From JACDER01 sp036394915 (lineage in GTDB: Bacteria > Actinomycetota > Thermoleophilia > Gaiellales > Gaiellaceae): 47,394 nucleotides of DNA. The position numbers were made by a program, and so were the translations under genes. The DNA is taken from assembly GCA_036394915.1 (NCBI GenBank), contig DASWEE010000111.1:1-47394 (forward strand), in the 5' to 3' direction. Under the pieces are notes generated by a model. That model saw nothing but the letters and a program-made list of their open reading frames with translations. It did no database searches and was not told the origin of the DNA. Below are positions 7,478 through 15,900 of the stretch, in pieces; within the stretch, counting starts at the first letter, position 1, and the number at the start of each line of letters is the position of its first letter.

Positions 7478-9400
7478 ATGGAGCCGATGCGACGGATGGG
7501 AGGGCCGTCAGAAGCTGACGGCACTCCGCTCAGCAAAGGCCTGATCCGGCGCGTTGCCCGGCTCTTCCGTCCCTACTGGAAGAGCGTCGCGCTCGCCTGT
7601 CTCGCGATCCTGGCCTCGTCCGGTCTCGGCGTCGTCAACCCGCTGCTGACGAGGACGGTCTTCGACAGCGCGCTCTTCCCCCACAGCGGGCATCCGAACC
7701 TCGGCCTGCTGTACGTCCTGATCGGGATCATGGTCGCGATCGCGGTCGTCGCCGGCGCGATCGGGATCGCCCAGACCTATCTCACCGCCGTTGTCGGCCA
7801 GCAGGTGATGCAGGACCTGCGCAACCGCCTGTACCAGCACCTGCAGGCGATGTCGCTGCGCTTTTTCACCTCGACCCGCACCGGAGAGATCCAGTCACGG
7901 CTCCAGAACGACGTCGCCGGCATCCAGACGGTGGTGACCGACACGGCGTCGTCGATCCTCGCCAACGTCGTCACCGTCGCGTCGACCGTGGTCGCGATGT
8001 CGATCCTGTCCTGGCAGCTGACGCTGCTCTCCCTCTTCGTCATCCCCGGGTTCGTCTACCTGACCTACCGCGTCGGCCGCATCCGCCGGCGGATCAGGAA
8101 ATCGACGCAGGAGTCGCTGGCGGAGATGAGCGCGATCACCGAGGAGACGCTCTCGGTGTCGGGGATCCTGCTCGCGAAGGTCTTCGATCGCTCCGGGGAT
8201 GCGATCGAGCGCTACCGGCGGGAAAACCGGCGTCTCGCCGACCTGCAGGTTCGCCAGCAAATGGTTGGCCGGACCTTCTTCGCACTGGTCGGGACCTTCT
8301 TCTCGATCACGCCGGCGCTCACCTACCTGGTCGCCGGGTTCACCATCAACGGCACGTCTGGCATCACGGTCGGGACACTTGTCGCCTTCACCGCACTCCA
8401 GACGAGGCTTTTCTTCCCGGTCGGGCAGATGCTCCAGGTCTCGGTCGAGGTGCAGTCCTCACTGGCGCTGTTCGAGCGGATCTTCCAGTACCTCGACCTC
8501 GAGCACGAGATCGTCGACACGTCCGGCGCCCGCCCGCTGGAGCCCGAGAAGGTTCGGGGCAAGATCGCCTTCCAGCACGTCTGGTTCCAGTACGAGCATC
8601 CCGAGTCGTCGGATGGCAAGCCCCGCCGGTGGACGCTCGAGGACGTCGACCTCGAGATCGAGCCCGGACAGCTCGCCGCCCTCGTCGGCCCGAGCGGCGC
8701 CGGGAAGACGACAATCTCCTACCTCGTCCCGCGGCTCTACGACGTCTCGCGCGGATCGGTCGAGATCGACGACCTGGACGTCCGGGAGATCAAGCTCGCC
8801 TCGCTGGCGAGCATCGTCGGCATGGTCACGCAGGAGACCTACCTCTTCCACACGAGCGTGCGCGAGAACCTCCTGTACGCGAGGCCCGACGCGACCGAGG
8901 AGGAGATCGAGGCCGCCGCCCGCGCCGCCGCGATCCACGACCGCATCCTCAACCTCACAGACGGCTACGACACGCTCGTCGGCGAGCGCGGCTACCGGAT
9001 GTCGGGCGGCGAGAAGCAGCGGCTGGCGATCGCCAGGGTGATCCTCAAGGACCCGCAGATCCTGATCCTCGACGAGGCGACCTCCTCGCTCGACACCGCG
9101 AGCGAGCGGCTCGTCCAGTCGGCGCTCGAGCCGCTGATGGAGGCGCGGACGACGATCGCGATCGCGCACCGGCTCTCCACGATCCTCGCCGCCGACATCA
9201 TCTTCGTGCTCGACCACGGTCGCGTGATCGAGCGGGGAACGCACGCCGAATTGCTCGAGCTCCGCGGACTCTACGCCGATCTCTACCAGCAGCAGTTTGC
9301 GGGCGGTCTCGTCGAGGCACGCTGCGAGGACGGCGTCGTCCTGCGCAGCGGCGAGATCCTCGAGCTGCCGGAACCGGAGCGCGTCGCGGTCGACGCCTGA
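7478..9400 (+). CDS. ABC exporter with fused membrane and ATPase domains
   Basis: The product is 640 residues, a half-transporter of the MsbA/LmrA type that would work as a homodimer. Residues about 30-335 form the six-helix ABC exporter membrane domain. Residues about 360-600 form the ATPase: Walker A GPSGAGKTT, Q-loop TQETYLF, signature MSGGEKQR, Walker B ILILDEATSSLD and H-loop AIAHRLST. It exports an unidentified hydrophobic or amphipathic substrate using ATP. An alternative ATG at 7487 would remove three residues. It is followed after 12 nt by the NhaA fusion gene, probably in the same operon. Confidence 0.95.
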   Translation: MEPMRRMGGPSEADGTPLSKGLIRRVARLFRPYWKSVALACLAILASSGLGVVNPLLTRTVFDSALFPHSGHPNLGLLYVLIGIMVAIAVVAGAIGIAQTYLTAVVGQQVMQDLRNRLYQHLQAMSLRFFTSTRTGEIQSRLQNDVAGIQTVVTDTASSILANVVTVASTVVAMSILSWQLTLLSLFVIPGFVYLTYRVGRIRRRIRKSTQESLAEMSAITEETLSVSGILLAKVFDRSGDAIERYRRENRRLADLQVRQQMVGRTFFALVGTFFSITPALTYLVAGFTINGTSGITVGTLVAFTALQTRLFFPVGQMLQVSVEVQSSLALFERIFQYLDLEHEIVDTSGARPLEPEKVRGKIAFQHVWFQYEHPESSDGKPRRWTLEDVDLEIEPGQLAALVGPSGAGKTTISYLVPRLYDVSRGSVEIDDLDVREIKLASLASIVGMVTQETYLFHTSVRENLLYARPDATEEEIEAAARAAAIHDRILNLTDGYDTLVGERGYRMSGGEKQRLAIARVILKDPQILILDEATSSLDTASERLVQSALEPLMEARTTIAIAHRLSTILAADIIFVLDHGRVIERGTHAELLELRGLYADLYQQQFAGGLVEARCEDGVVLRSGEILELPEPERVAVDA

Positions 9401-9412
9401 GGACGGGCGCGG

Positions 9413-11299
9413 ATGACAGCACGGGCCGAGGCAGCCTCGTTCACCGGACGCACGGCGTGGGCCCGCAGCCTCGCGCTGCCGGTCCGCGACTTCCTGAACA
9501 CCGAGTCGGGCAGCGCGGTCGTCCTGCTCGCGGCGACGCTGGTCGCGCTCACGTGGGCAAACGTCGACGCGCACTCGTACACGACGCTCTGGGCGAAGAC
9601 GCTCTCGATCCGGGTCGGAGGAGCGGGAGTCGCCGAAAGCCTGCGCGGCTGGATCAACGACGGGCTGATGGTCTTCTTCTTCCTCGTCGTCGGGCTGGAG
9701 GCCAGACGCGAGTTCGACATGGGCGAGCTCCGGCAACGGCGGCGGATCGCGATCCCGGTGATCGCGGCGCTCGGCGGGATGACCGTGCCGATCCTCATCT
9801 ACCTCGCGTTCAACGCCGGTCACTCGAGCAGCAGCGGCTGGGGGATTGCAATGTCGACCGACACGGCATTCGCACTCGGGCTGCTGGCGCTCGTCGCCAA
9901 GGGCTACCCAAGACTCCGCACGTTCATCCTGACCCTCGTCGTCTTCGACGACATCGCAGCGCTCCTCGTGATCGTCTTCGCGTATGCGAACGACGTCTCG
10001 TTCATCGCCCTCGGAATCGCCGTCGCACTGTTCGGCGTCTTGATCGGACTGCGCTACTTCGGCGTCCGGAATGCACCGCTCACGATCGTGATCGCCGTGG
10101 CGACCTGGGTCGCGCTGCACGAATCCGGGATCCATCCCACCATCGGCGGTCTCGCCCTCGGCCTCGTTCTCAGCGCGTTCCCTCCCGCCCGAACCGACCT
10201 CGAGCAGGCGACGGCGCTCGCGCGCGAGTTCCGCGAGCAGCCGACCGCGGAGCTCGCTCGTTCGACACAGCTCGGCCTGACGGCGGCGATCTCGACCAAC
10301 GAGCGGCTTCAGTACCGGCTCCATCCCTGGACGAGCTACGCGATCGTCCCGCTGTTCGCGCTCGCGAATGCGGGGATCCACATCAACGGCGACGCCCTGC
10401 GCGCAGCCGCGACCTCGCCCGTGACGCTCGGGATCCTGGTCGGATACGTCGCCGGCAAGCCCGCGGGCATCCTCATCGCCTCGTGGCTCGCGTCACGCCG
10501 ATGGCTCGGAGGGCTACGCCTCCCGGTCGGCTGGGGGACGCTCGCCGGAGGAGGCGCCGTCGCCGGGATCGGCTTCACGGTCTCGCTCCTGATCGCGAGC
10601 CTGGCCTTCCACGGCGACCGGCTGAGGGAAGCCAAGCTCGGCATCCTGGGCGCGGCTCTGGGAGCGTCTCTGCTCGGCTGGCTCGTCTTCCGTGCGATCG
10701 CCCTACTGCCGCGGGAAGTCCGGATCCGGTATGCGCTCGGGGCCGCGGACGAGCTCGTCGACCTCGACTCGCCGGTCGACCCCGATCGCGACCACTCCCG
10801 GGGACCGGACGATGCTCCGGTCACCCTCGTCGAATACGGGGACTTCGAGTGTCCTTACTGCGGCCGGGCCGAGCCCGTGCTCCGAGAGCTCCTCGCCGAC
10901 TTCGGCGACGAGCTCCGTTTCGTCTTCAGGCACCTGCCTCTTGCCGACGTCCATCCGCGCGCTTCCCTGGCGGCCGAGGCGGCAGAGGCCGCGGGAGCCC
11001 AGGGAAAGTTCTGGGAGATGCACGATCTCCTGTTCGCCCACCAGGACGCACTCGCGCCCCTCGATCTCGTCCGCTACGCCGAAGAGCTGGGGCTCGACGT
11101 CGGTCGCGTCCGGGGCGAGCTGCGGCGGCGCGCCTACGCCCCGCGGGTGGCCGAGGACGTCAGCTCCGCCGATGCGAGCGGCGTCTCCGGAACGCCCACG
11201 TTCTTCGTCAACGGCAAGCGCCATCACGGCGCTTACGACGAGGCGAGCCTCGCCGCCGCCGTCCGGTCCGCGTGGGCCCGGGCGCAGCTGCGGACCTAA
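9413..11299 (+). CDS. nhaA: NhaA-type Na+/H+ antiporter fused to a C-terminal DsbA-like thioredoxin domain
   Basis: The product is 628 residues, against about 390 for E. coli NhaA. Residues about 15-430 are NhaA: MSTDTAFALG (Asp133 equivalent), VVFDDIAALL (the Asp163-Asp164 pair) and AGKPAGIL (Lys300 equivalent) are all present, so the antiporter should be functional. Residues about 455-625 are a DsbA/thioredoxin domain with Cys480-Pro-Tyr-Cys483 and the cis-Pro segment VSGTPTFFVNG. In E. coli NhaA both termini are cytoplasmic, which would put the redox domain in the cytosol. Such fusions occur in other actinobacteria; their function is not established to my knowledge. The stop shares CTAA with the sigma factor gene. 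Confidence 0.93.
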   Translation: MTARAEAASFTGRTAWARSLALPVRDFLNTESGSAVVLLAATLVALTWANVDAHSYTTLWAKTLSIRVGGAGVAESLRGWINDGLMVFFFLVVGLEARREFDMGELRQRRRIAIPVIAALGGMTVPILIYLAFNAGHSSSSGWGIAMSTDTAFALGLLALVAKGYPRLRTFILTLVVFDDIAALLVIVFAYANDVSFIALGIAVALFGVLIGLRYFGVRNAPLTIVIAVATWVALHESGIHPTIGGLALGLVLSAFPPARTDLEQATALAREFREQPTAELARSTQLGLTAAISTNERLQYRLHPWTSYAIVPLFALANAGIHINGDALRAAATSPVTLGILVGYVAGKPAGILIASWLASRRWLGGLRLPVGWGTLAGGGAVAGIGFTVSLLIASLAFHGDRLREAKLGILGAALGASLLGWLVFRAIALLPREVRIRYALGAADELVDLDSPVDPDRDHSRGPDDAPVTLVEYGDFECPYCGRAEPVLRELLADFGDELRFVFRHLPLADVHPRASLAAEAAEAAGAQGKFWEMHDLLFAHQDALAPLDLVRYAEELGLDVGRVRGELRRRAYAPRVAEDVSSADASGVSGTPTFFVNGKRHHGAYDEASLAAAVRSAWARAQLRT

Positions 11300-12417
11300 G
11301 CTACTTCTCGCAGTTTTTGCGCTTCAGCGAGCGCGCGGAGCTTCTTCAGCGTGTGGTGCTCGATCTGGCGGATCCGCTCGCGGGTGACGTTGAAGGCCCG
11401 CCCGACCTCGTCGAGCGTCAGCGGAGCCTGCCCGTCCAGCCCGTAGCGAAGCCGGATCACCTCGCGCTCGCGCTCGGACAGCGTCCCGAGGATCTTCCCG
11501 AGCGTCTCACGACGCATCGTCATGTCTGCAGCCTCGTCCGGCATCGGCTCCGATTCGTCGGTGAGGAAATGGCCGAACTCGGACTCTTCCTCGTCGCCGA
11601 CCGGCTTCGAGAGCGAGACCGGCATTTGCGCGGTCCGGCGGATCTGCGCCACGTCCTCGATCGTGAGGTCGACGTCGGCCGCGATCTCGGGCGTCGTCGG
11701 CTCCCGGCCGAGCTCTCCCCGGAGCTTGCGCTCCGAGCGCACGATCCTGTTCAGCTTCTCGACGATGTGCACCGGCATCCGGATCGTCCGGCCCTTGTCC
11801 GCGAGCGCGCGCGCGACGGCCTGCCGGATCCACCAGGTCGCGTATGTCGAGAACTTGAAGCCCTTGCGGTAGTCGAACTTCTCCGCGGCGCGCACGAGCC
11901 CGATCGTCCCCTCCTGGATCAGGTCGAGGAACGGTAGTCCCTGGTTGCGGTATTTCTTGGCGATCGAGACGACGAGGCGGAGGTTCGCCTCGACCATGTT
12001 CTGTTTCGCGCCGTGCTCGCCGCGCTCGATCCGCTTCGCGAGCTCGACCTCCTGGGCGGCGGTCAGCAGATCGACGCGGCCGATGTCCTTGAGGAAGAGC
12101 TGGAGCGAGTCGGTCGAGATCTCGCGCTGCACGATCTCGATCTCGGCCGCCGGCTCCGGCTTGTCGGGCTCGGCGGCGTTGACGACCTCGATGTGGAGCT
12201 CGTCGAGAGCTGTGTAGAAATCGTCGAGCTGGGCCGCATCCAGATCGAGGTCGTCAAGTGCGAGCGCGATCTCGTCCGCGCTCAGCGTGCCGCTCTCGCG
12301 TCCGCTCTCGAGGAGGTTCTTGGCCTCCTCCGTTTCGAGAACCTCCGCGATCAGGGTCCGCTTGCCGGGCTCGTTGCTCCCGTTGCTCGCCCCGTTGCTT
12401 GCTCCCCTTGTGGTCAC
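11296..12417 (-). CDS. rpoD: Primary RNA polymerase sigma factor (sigma-70/SigA type)
   Basis: The product is 373 residues. Region 1.2 starts near residue 98 (STDSLQLFLKDIG). Region 2 contains NLRLVVSIAKKY, DLIQEGTIGLVRAAEKFDYRKGFKFSTYATWWIRQ split over the 2.1-2.4 helices. Region 3 is RMPVHIVEKLN, and region 4 ends with LTLDEVGRAFNVTRERIRQIE, the -35-binding helix-turn-helix. The acidic N-terminal segment matches a short region 1.1. This matches housekeeping sigma factors, which recognise TAnnnT -10 elements like those throughout this window. The GTG start follows a Gly/Asn/Ser-rich leader (ASNGASNGSN). It is convergent with nhaA, sharing four bases. Confidence 0.95.
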   Translation of the reverse strand: MTTRGASNGASNGSNEPGKRTLIAEVLETEEAKNLLESGRESGTLSADEIALALDDLDLDAAQLDDFYTALDELHIEVVNAAEPDKPEPAAEIEIVQREISTDSLQLFLKDIGRVDLLTAAQEVELAKRIERGEHGAKQNMVEANLRLVVSIAKKYRNQGLPFLDLIQEGTIGLVRAAEKFDYRKGFKFSTYATWWIRQAVARALADKGRTIRMPVHIVEKLNRIVRSERKLRGELGREPTTPEIAADVDLTIEDVAQIRRTAQMPVSLSKPVGDEEESEFGHFLTDESEPMPDEAADMTMRRETLGKILGTLSEREREVIRLRYGLDGQAPLTLDEVGRAFNVTRERIRQIEHHTLKKLRALAEAQKLREVA

Positions 12418-12455
12418 TGAGGTGGGAACTGTCGCACGAGCAGCGGACAGAATCC

Positions 12456-12473
12456 ATAGGCCGTTCGGCCTAT
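12456..12473. other. Perfect 18-bp hairpin between TPR gene and sigma factor gene
   Basis: The arms are ataggcc (12456-12462) and ggcctat (12467-12473) with a gttc loop. It sits in the 74-nt gap upstream of rpoD and just after the TPR stop. No T-run follows on the minus strand, so it may be a factor-independent 3' hairpin or an operator rather than a canonical terminator. Confidence 0.4.
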
Positions 12474-12491
12474 CTTTGCGGGTCCGGGGGC

Positions 12492-13448
12492 CTATTTGTG
12501 CGGCACAAGTTTCTGGAGGAAGAGTGCGGCTTCGCGCCCGAGCGGCGTGTCCGGTCCCTCCGCGCGGGCGAGCCTGAGCTGGCGCGTGCCGGCCTGCACT
12601 TCGCCGAGCCAGAGGAGCAGCAGGCCGAGGTGGAAGCGGACGGTCGAAGCGTGCGGGAACTGCTGCGTGAGCGGCCCCAGCCGCGAGAACGCCCGCTCCG
12701 GGTGGTCCTTGTCGAAGCGGCCAACAGCCGCGGCAACCTGGGCTTCGACGTCGCCCGGAGCGAGCGCGGCCGCGCGCGCGAACGCTCGCTCCGCCGACAG
12801 CGGGCGGCCGAGACGCTGGAGCGCGACGCCGTACAGCAGCCTCGCGTGCACCGTCTTCCCCCGGGCCAAGACGGCGAGCTGGCGCGCGGGCGCAAGCCTG
12901 AAGAGGCTCGCCGGGGGAGAGAAGCTGGGGACGAACGTCGGGAGGCCGCGGTTGTAGCCGGGATGGAGGTGATCGTCGGCCCTGACGGCCGAGAGTGTGT
13001 CCCGGTCTGCCCGCTTCGCCTGCCGCCAGGCCGCGAGCGCCGCCTGCTTGCGGCCGGCCCAGAAGAGCGCGATCCCGAGGTTGAGCGCGACGACCGAGCT
13101 GTGGGGATGGCCCGCGGCGAGCCGTCCCAGCCGCTCCAGCGTCCCGTCCGGCCAGGCCGCCATCGCCGAGCCGACCTCGGCCTCGAGCGAGCGGTAGCGG
13201 GCGAAGATCGGCGCCGCCGCGGCAACCTTCCCGTCCCCGTACAGCGCCGCGGCGCGCCTGAGGGCAACCGCCTCCGGGTCCGCGCGAATGCCGAGGTCGA
13301 GCTCGAGCGGAGGCCTGCCGCGGAGGCCCGGCGCCGGCGCGGCGCGCCCGTTCCCCCCCGAGCTGAGCACAATCGCGGCTGCCACCGCACCCGCCGCGGC
13401 GAGGGCGACCGCGCCCACGGTGGTGTAGATGCGGGCACGCGCAGTCAC
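12492..13448 (-). CDS. Membrane-anchored TPR-like protein
   Basis: The product is about 318 residues from GTG 13448 (VTARARIYTTVG), which sits 6 nt after a TATCGT box. The longer frame to 13472 adds MACGYRRG and runs over that promoter. A single N-terminal membrane helix (residues about 8-28) is followed by an Ala/Leu/Arg-rich all-alpha body with TPR-like helices: ALNLGIALFWAGRKQAALAAWRQA, LLYGVALQRLGRPLSAERAFARAA and HLGLLLLWLGEVQAGTRQL each split into helix pairs. It should be a scaffold facing outside the membrane. Partner unknown. It lies directly upstream of rpoD on the same strand. Confidence 0.8.
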   Translation of the reverse strand: MTARARIYTTVGAVALAAAGAVAAAIVLSSGGNGRAAPAPGLRGRPPLELDLGIRADPEAVALRRAAALYGDGKVAAAAPIFARYRSLEAEVGSAMAAWPDGTLERLGRLAAGHPHSSVVALNLGIALFWAGRKQAALAAWRQAKRADRDTLSAVRADDHLHPGYNRGLPTFVPSFSPPASLFRLAPARQLAVLARGKTVHARLLYGVALQRLGRPLSAERAFARAAALAPGDVEAQVAAAVGRFDKDHPERAFSRLGPLTQQFPHASTVRFHLGLLLLWLGEVQAGTRQLRLARAEGPDTPLGREAALFLQKLVPHK

Positions 13449-13454
13449 CCCGCG

Positions 13455-13460
13455 ACGATA
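13455..13460 (-). promoter_or_regulatory. -10 element of the TPR gene
   Basis: TATCGT reads on the minus strand, 6 nt before GTG 13448. It argues for the shorter start and a leaderless transcript. Confidence 0.5.
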
Positions 13461-13501
13461 GCCGCAGGCCACCTCTGCCCCGCTAGTCTCTCTAGAGAGC
13501 G

Positions 13502-14674
13502 ATGTCGAGCTACCGCGAACTGCTGCAGCGTGTCAAGCATGAGATCGACGAGGTCGGCGCGGCTCGCGCGCGCGAGCTGCTCGATGGAGACGACGGTTTC
13601 GTCCTCATCGACGTGCGGGAGCGCGACGAATGGGACGAGGGCCATCTGCCCGGAGCGATCCACATCCCACGCGGCTCGCTCGAATCCCGTATCGAGCAGG
13701 CAGTGCCGGACCGGATGCGGCCCGTGCTCCTCTATTGCGCACAGGGAAACAGATCGGCCTTTGCCGTCCGAACCCTCGAGGAGCTCGGGTACGAGAACGT
13801 CAACTCGCTAGCAGGAGGGTTCACGGAATGGAAGCGAAACGGCTACCCAACCGAGCTCTCCCGATCCCTTTCCCCACAGGGGCGGATGCGGTACAGCCGC
13901 CACCTTCTGATCCCCGAGGTCGGCGAGGCGGGACAGCTCCGGTTGCTCGATTCGCGCATGCTCTTGATCGGGGCGGGCGGCCTCGGCTCGCCCGCCGCGC
14001 TCTACCTCGCGGCCGCAGGTGTCGGGACACTCGGCATCGTCGACGACGACATCGTGGATGAGACCAACCTGCAGCGCCAGGTGCTTCACTCGACCGCGGC
14101 GCTCGGCGAGCCGAAGACGGAGTCGGCTGCGCGCACGATCCGCGAGCTGAACCCGGACGTGCAGGTCATGCCATACCGGGAGCGGCTGACCACGGAGACC
14201 ATCGACCACATCCTCGGGGACGGCTGGGACGTGATCGTGGACGGCGCCGACAACTTTCCGACGCGGTACCTCCTCAACGACGCCTCGGTCTGGCATGGGA
14301 TCCCGGTCGTCCACGGGTCGATCTTTCGCTTCGAGGGCCAGGTGACGGTCTTCAAGCCGGGCGAAGGCCCCTGCTACCGCTGCCTCTTCCCGCAGCCGCC
14401 GCCCCCCGAGCTCGCGCCTAGCTGCGCTGAGGGCGGAGTCCTCGGAGTCCTCCCCGGCATCATCGGTTCGATCCAGGCGAGCGAAGCGCTCAAGCTGGCG
14501 ATCGGAATCGGGGAGCCGCTCGTCGGGAGGCTCCTCCTCTTCGACGCGCTCAAGGTCTCGTTCACCGAGCTCGACCTTCGCCGCGATTCCTCGTGTCCGG
14601 TCTGCAGCGAGAGTCCGACCATCACCGAGTACGTCGACTACGTCGAGTTCTGCGCCGGCTCGCGCGGAGCGTGA
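13502..14674 (+). CDS. moeZ: Rhodanese-ThiF fusion, sulfurylating adenylyltransferase (MoeZ/MoeB-like)
   Basis: The product is 390 residues. Residues 15-115 are a rhodanese domain with the active-site loop CAQGNRS (Cys79). Residues 125-385 are a ThiF/MoeB E1-like domain: GAGGLGSPAA nucleotide loop (157-166), DDDIVDETNLQRQ, two zinc Cys pairs (CYRC and CPVC) and the SCAEGGVLG cysteine loop. It adenylates the C-terminal glycine of a ubiquitin-like carrier and donates sulfur from the rhodanese persulfide. Mycobacterial MoeZ has ThiF first and rhodanese last; here the order is reversed. It leads the operon with cysO, cysM and mec. A Shine-Dalgarno-like AGAGAG precedes the ATG, with a TAGTCT box at 13484-13489. 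Confidence 0.93.
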   Translation: MSSYRELLQRVKHEIDEVGAARARELLDGDDGFVLIDVRERDEWDEGHLPGAIHIPRGSLESRIEQAVPDRMRPVLLYCAQGNRSAFAVRTLEELGYENVNSLAGGFTEWKRNGYPTELSRSLSPQGRMRYSRHLLIPEVGEAGQLRLLDSRMLLIGAGGLGSPAALYLAAAGVGTLGIVDDDIVDETNLQRQVLHSTAALGEPKTESAARTIRELNPDVQVMPYRERLTTETIDHILGDGWDVIVDGADNFPTRYLLNDASVWHGIPVVHGSIFRFEGQVTVFKPGEGPCYRCLFPQPPPPELAPSCAEGGVLGVLPGIIGSIQASEALKLAIGIGEPLVGRLLLFDALKVSFTELDLRRDSSCPVCSESPTITEYVDYVEFCAGSRGA

Positions 14675-14675
14675 G

Positions 14676-14951
14676 ATGATCACGGTCAGGATTCCACCCA
14701 CGCTCCGCCCGGAGACGGGTGGCGAGCCCGAGGTCCGGGCGCAGGGCGAGACCGTTCGCGAGGTCCTCGACGACCTCGCCGGGCGCTTTCCGTCGCTCGG
14801 CCGGCAGATCTTCGAGAACGGCGACATCGCTCCGTACGTCAACGTCTACGTCGAGGGAGAGGACGTTCGGACGCTCAGCGGGCTCGACACGCGCATGGAT
14901 GAAGGAGTGACCGTCATCCTCCTCCCAGCAGTTGCTGGTGGCATCCTCTAG
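14676..14951 (+). CDS. cysO: CysO-like sulfur carrier protein (ubiquitin fold)
   Basis: The product is 91 residues, in the MoaD/ThiS/CysO family. It opens ITVRIPPTLRP and contains the EVLDDLAGRFP helix and YVNVYVEGEDVR strand typical of CysO. It should carry sulfur as a C-terminal thiocarboxylate delivered to CysM. The tail reads AVAGGIL-stop: two residues follow the Gly-Gly that must become the thiocarboxylate, whereas mycobacterial CysO ends at Gly-Gly. The Ile-Leu must therefore be trimmed, plausibly by the JAMM protease encoded two genes downstream. The ATG is one base after the moeZ stop. Confidence 0.92.
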   Translation: MITVRIPPTLRPETGGEPEVRAQGETVREVLDDLAGRFPSLGRQIFENGDIAPYVNVYVEGEDVRTLSGLDTRMDEGVTVILLPAVAGGIL

Positions 14952-15900
14952 CCGACTCGCGTCCTCCCTACTCGAGCTCGTCGGTGAGACGCCGGTCATC
15001 GAGCTGCCGCGCTTCGCGGCGGCGGCCGGCCTGCCGGAGCCCGTGCGCCTGTATGCGAAGCTGGAGGGGCAGAATCCGACCGGCTCGATCAAGGACCGGA
15101 TCGCGAAGGCGATGGTCGAGGAGGCCGAGTCCTCGGCGGAGCTCAAGCCGGGCCGTGAGCTGCTCGAGCCGACCTCCGGCAACACCGGCATCTCCCTTGC
15201 GCTCGTGGCAAAGCTCAAGGGCTATCCGCTCACCTGCGTGGTGCCGGAGAACGTGACCGAGGAGCGCCGGCGCCTCCTCGAGCTCTACGGGGCCACGATC
15301 GTCGCGTCGCCGGCGGTCGAGGGAACAAATGGCTCGATACGCCTGGCGCTCGAGCTCGCTGAGGCAGACGCCCGCTACTACATGCCGTTTCAGTATGCGA
15401 ACGACGCGAATCCGCGCGCACACTACGAGGGGACGGGCACGGAGATCGCGGAGGCGTTCGAGCGCGTGGATGTGTTCGTTGCCGGTCTCGGGACGGGCGG
15501 CACGCTGATGGGCGCCGGCGAGCGACTGCGCGAGAGCTTCCCAGACGTCGTCGTCGTCGCGGCCGAGCCTTTGCCGGGCGACCCGGTCATCGGGCTGCGC
15601 TCGCTCGAAGAAGGTTACGTCCCGCCCATCCTCGACGTCTCGAAGCTCGATCGCAAGCTGCTCGTCTCGAATCCCGAGGCGGTTGCCGGGCTACGGGCGC
15701 TGCTCGAGACCGAGGGGATCTTCGCCGGCGTATCCTCCGGCGCGGTCCTGCACGCAGCAGTCAGGCTAGCCCGCGAGCTGGAAGGCGGGGTCGTCGTGTG
15801 CGTCCTTGCCGACGGCGGCTGGAAGTACCTCTCCGCTGACCTGTGGCGGCTGCGTGAGACGGAGGTCGAGACCGCGATGGAAGGTCGCGTCTGGTGGTGA
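14938..15900 (+). CDS. cysM: Cysteine synthase B (CysM), CysO-thiocarboxylate dependent type
   Basis: The product is about 320 residues, a fold-type II PLP enzyme. It has the PLP-lysine motif NPTGSIKDR, TSGNTGISLAL phosphate/asparagine loop, GTGGTLMG glycine loop and AGVSSGAVL near the C-terminus. In mycobacteria the homologue converts O-phosphoserine and CysO-COSH to a CysO-cysteine adduct. The operon implies the same here, although the substrate is not proven by sequence. The most likely start is GTG 14938 (VASSSRLASSLLELVGETP), overlapping cysO by 14 nt; in-frame TTG 14932 and CTG 14935 are alternatives. The end overlaps the mec start. Confidence 0.92.
   Translation: MASSSRLASSLLELVGETPVIELPRFAAAAGLPEPVRLYAKLEGQNPTGSIKDRIAKAMVEEAESSAELKPGRELLEPTSGNTGISLALVAKLKGYPLTCVVPENVTEERRRLLELYGATIVASPAVEGTNGSIRLALELAEADARYYMPFQYANDANPRAHYEGTGTEIAEAFERVDVFVAGLGTGGTLMGAGERLRESFPDVVVVAAEPLPGDPVIGLRSLEEGYVPPILDVSKLDRKLLVSNPEAVAGLRALLETEGIFAGVSSGAVLHAAVRLARELEGGVVVCVLADGGWKYLSADLWRLRETEVETAMEGRVWW

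Noticed and set aside
8459..10381. 640-residue minus-strand ORF opposite the ABC exporter and nhaA
   Set aside because: It is Asp/Arg/Glu-rich low-complexity translation of the antisense of two clear genes, with no motif. High GC keeps the antisense frame open.
8629..11937. 1102-residue plus-strand ORF
   Set aside because: It is almost all Arg, Ala, Pro and Gly in a shifted frame of the ABC exporter, nhaA and antisense rpoD.
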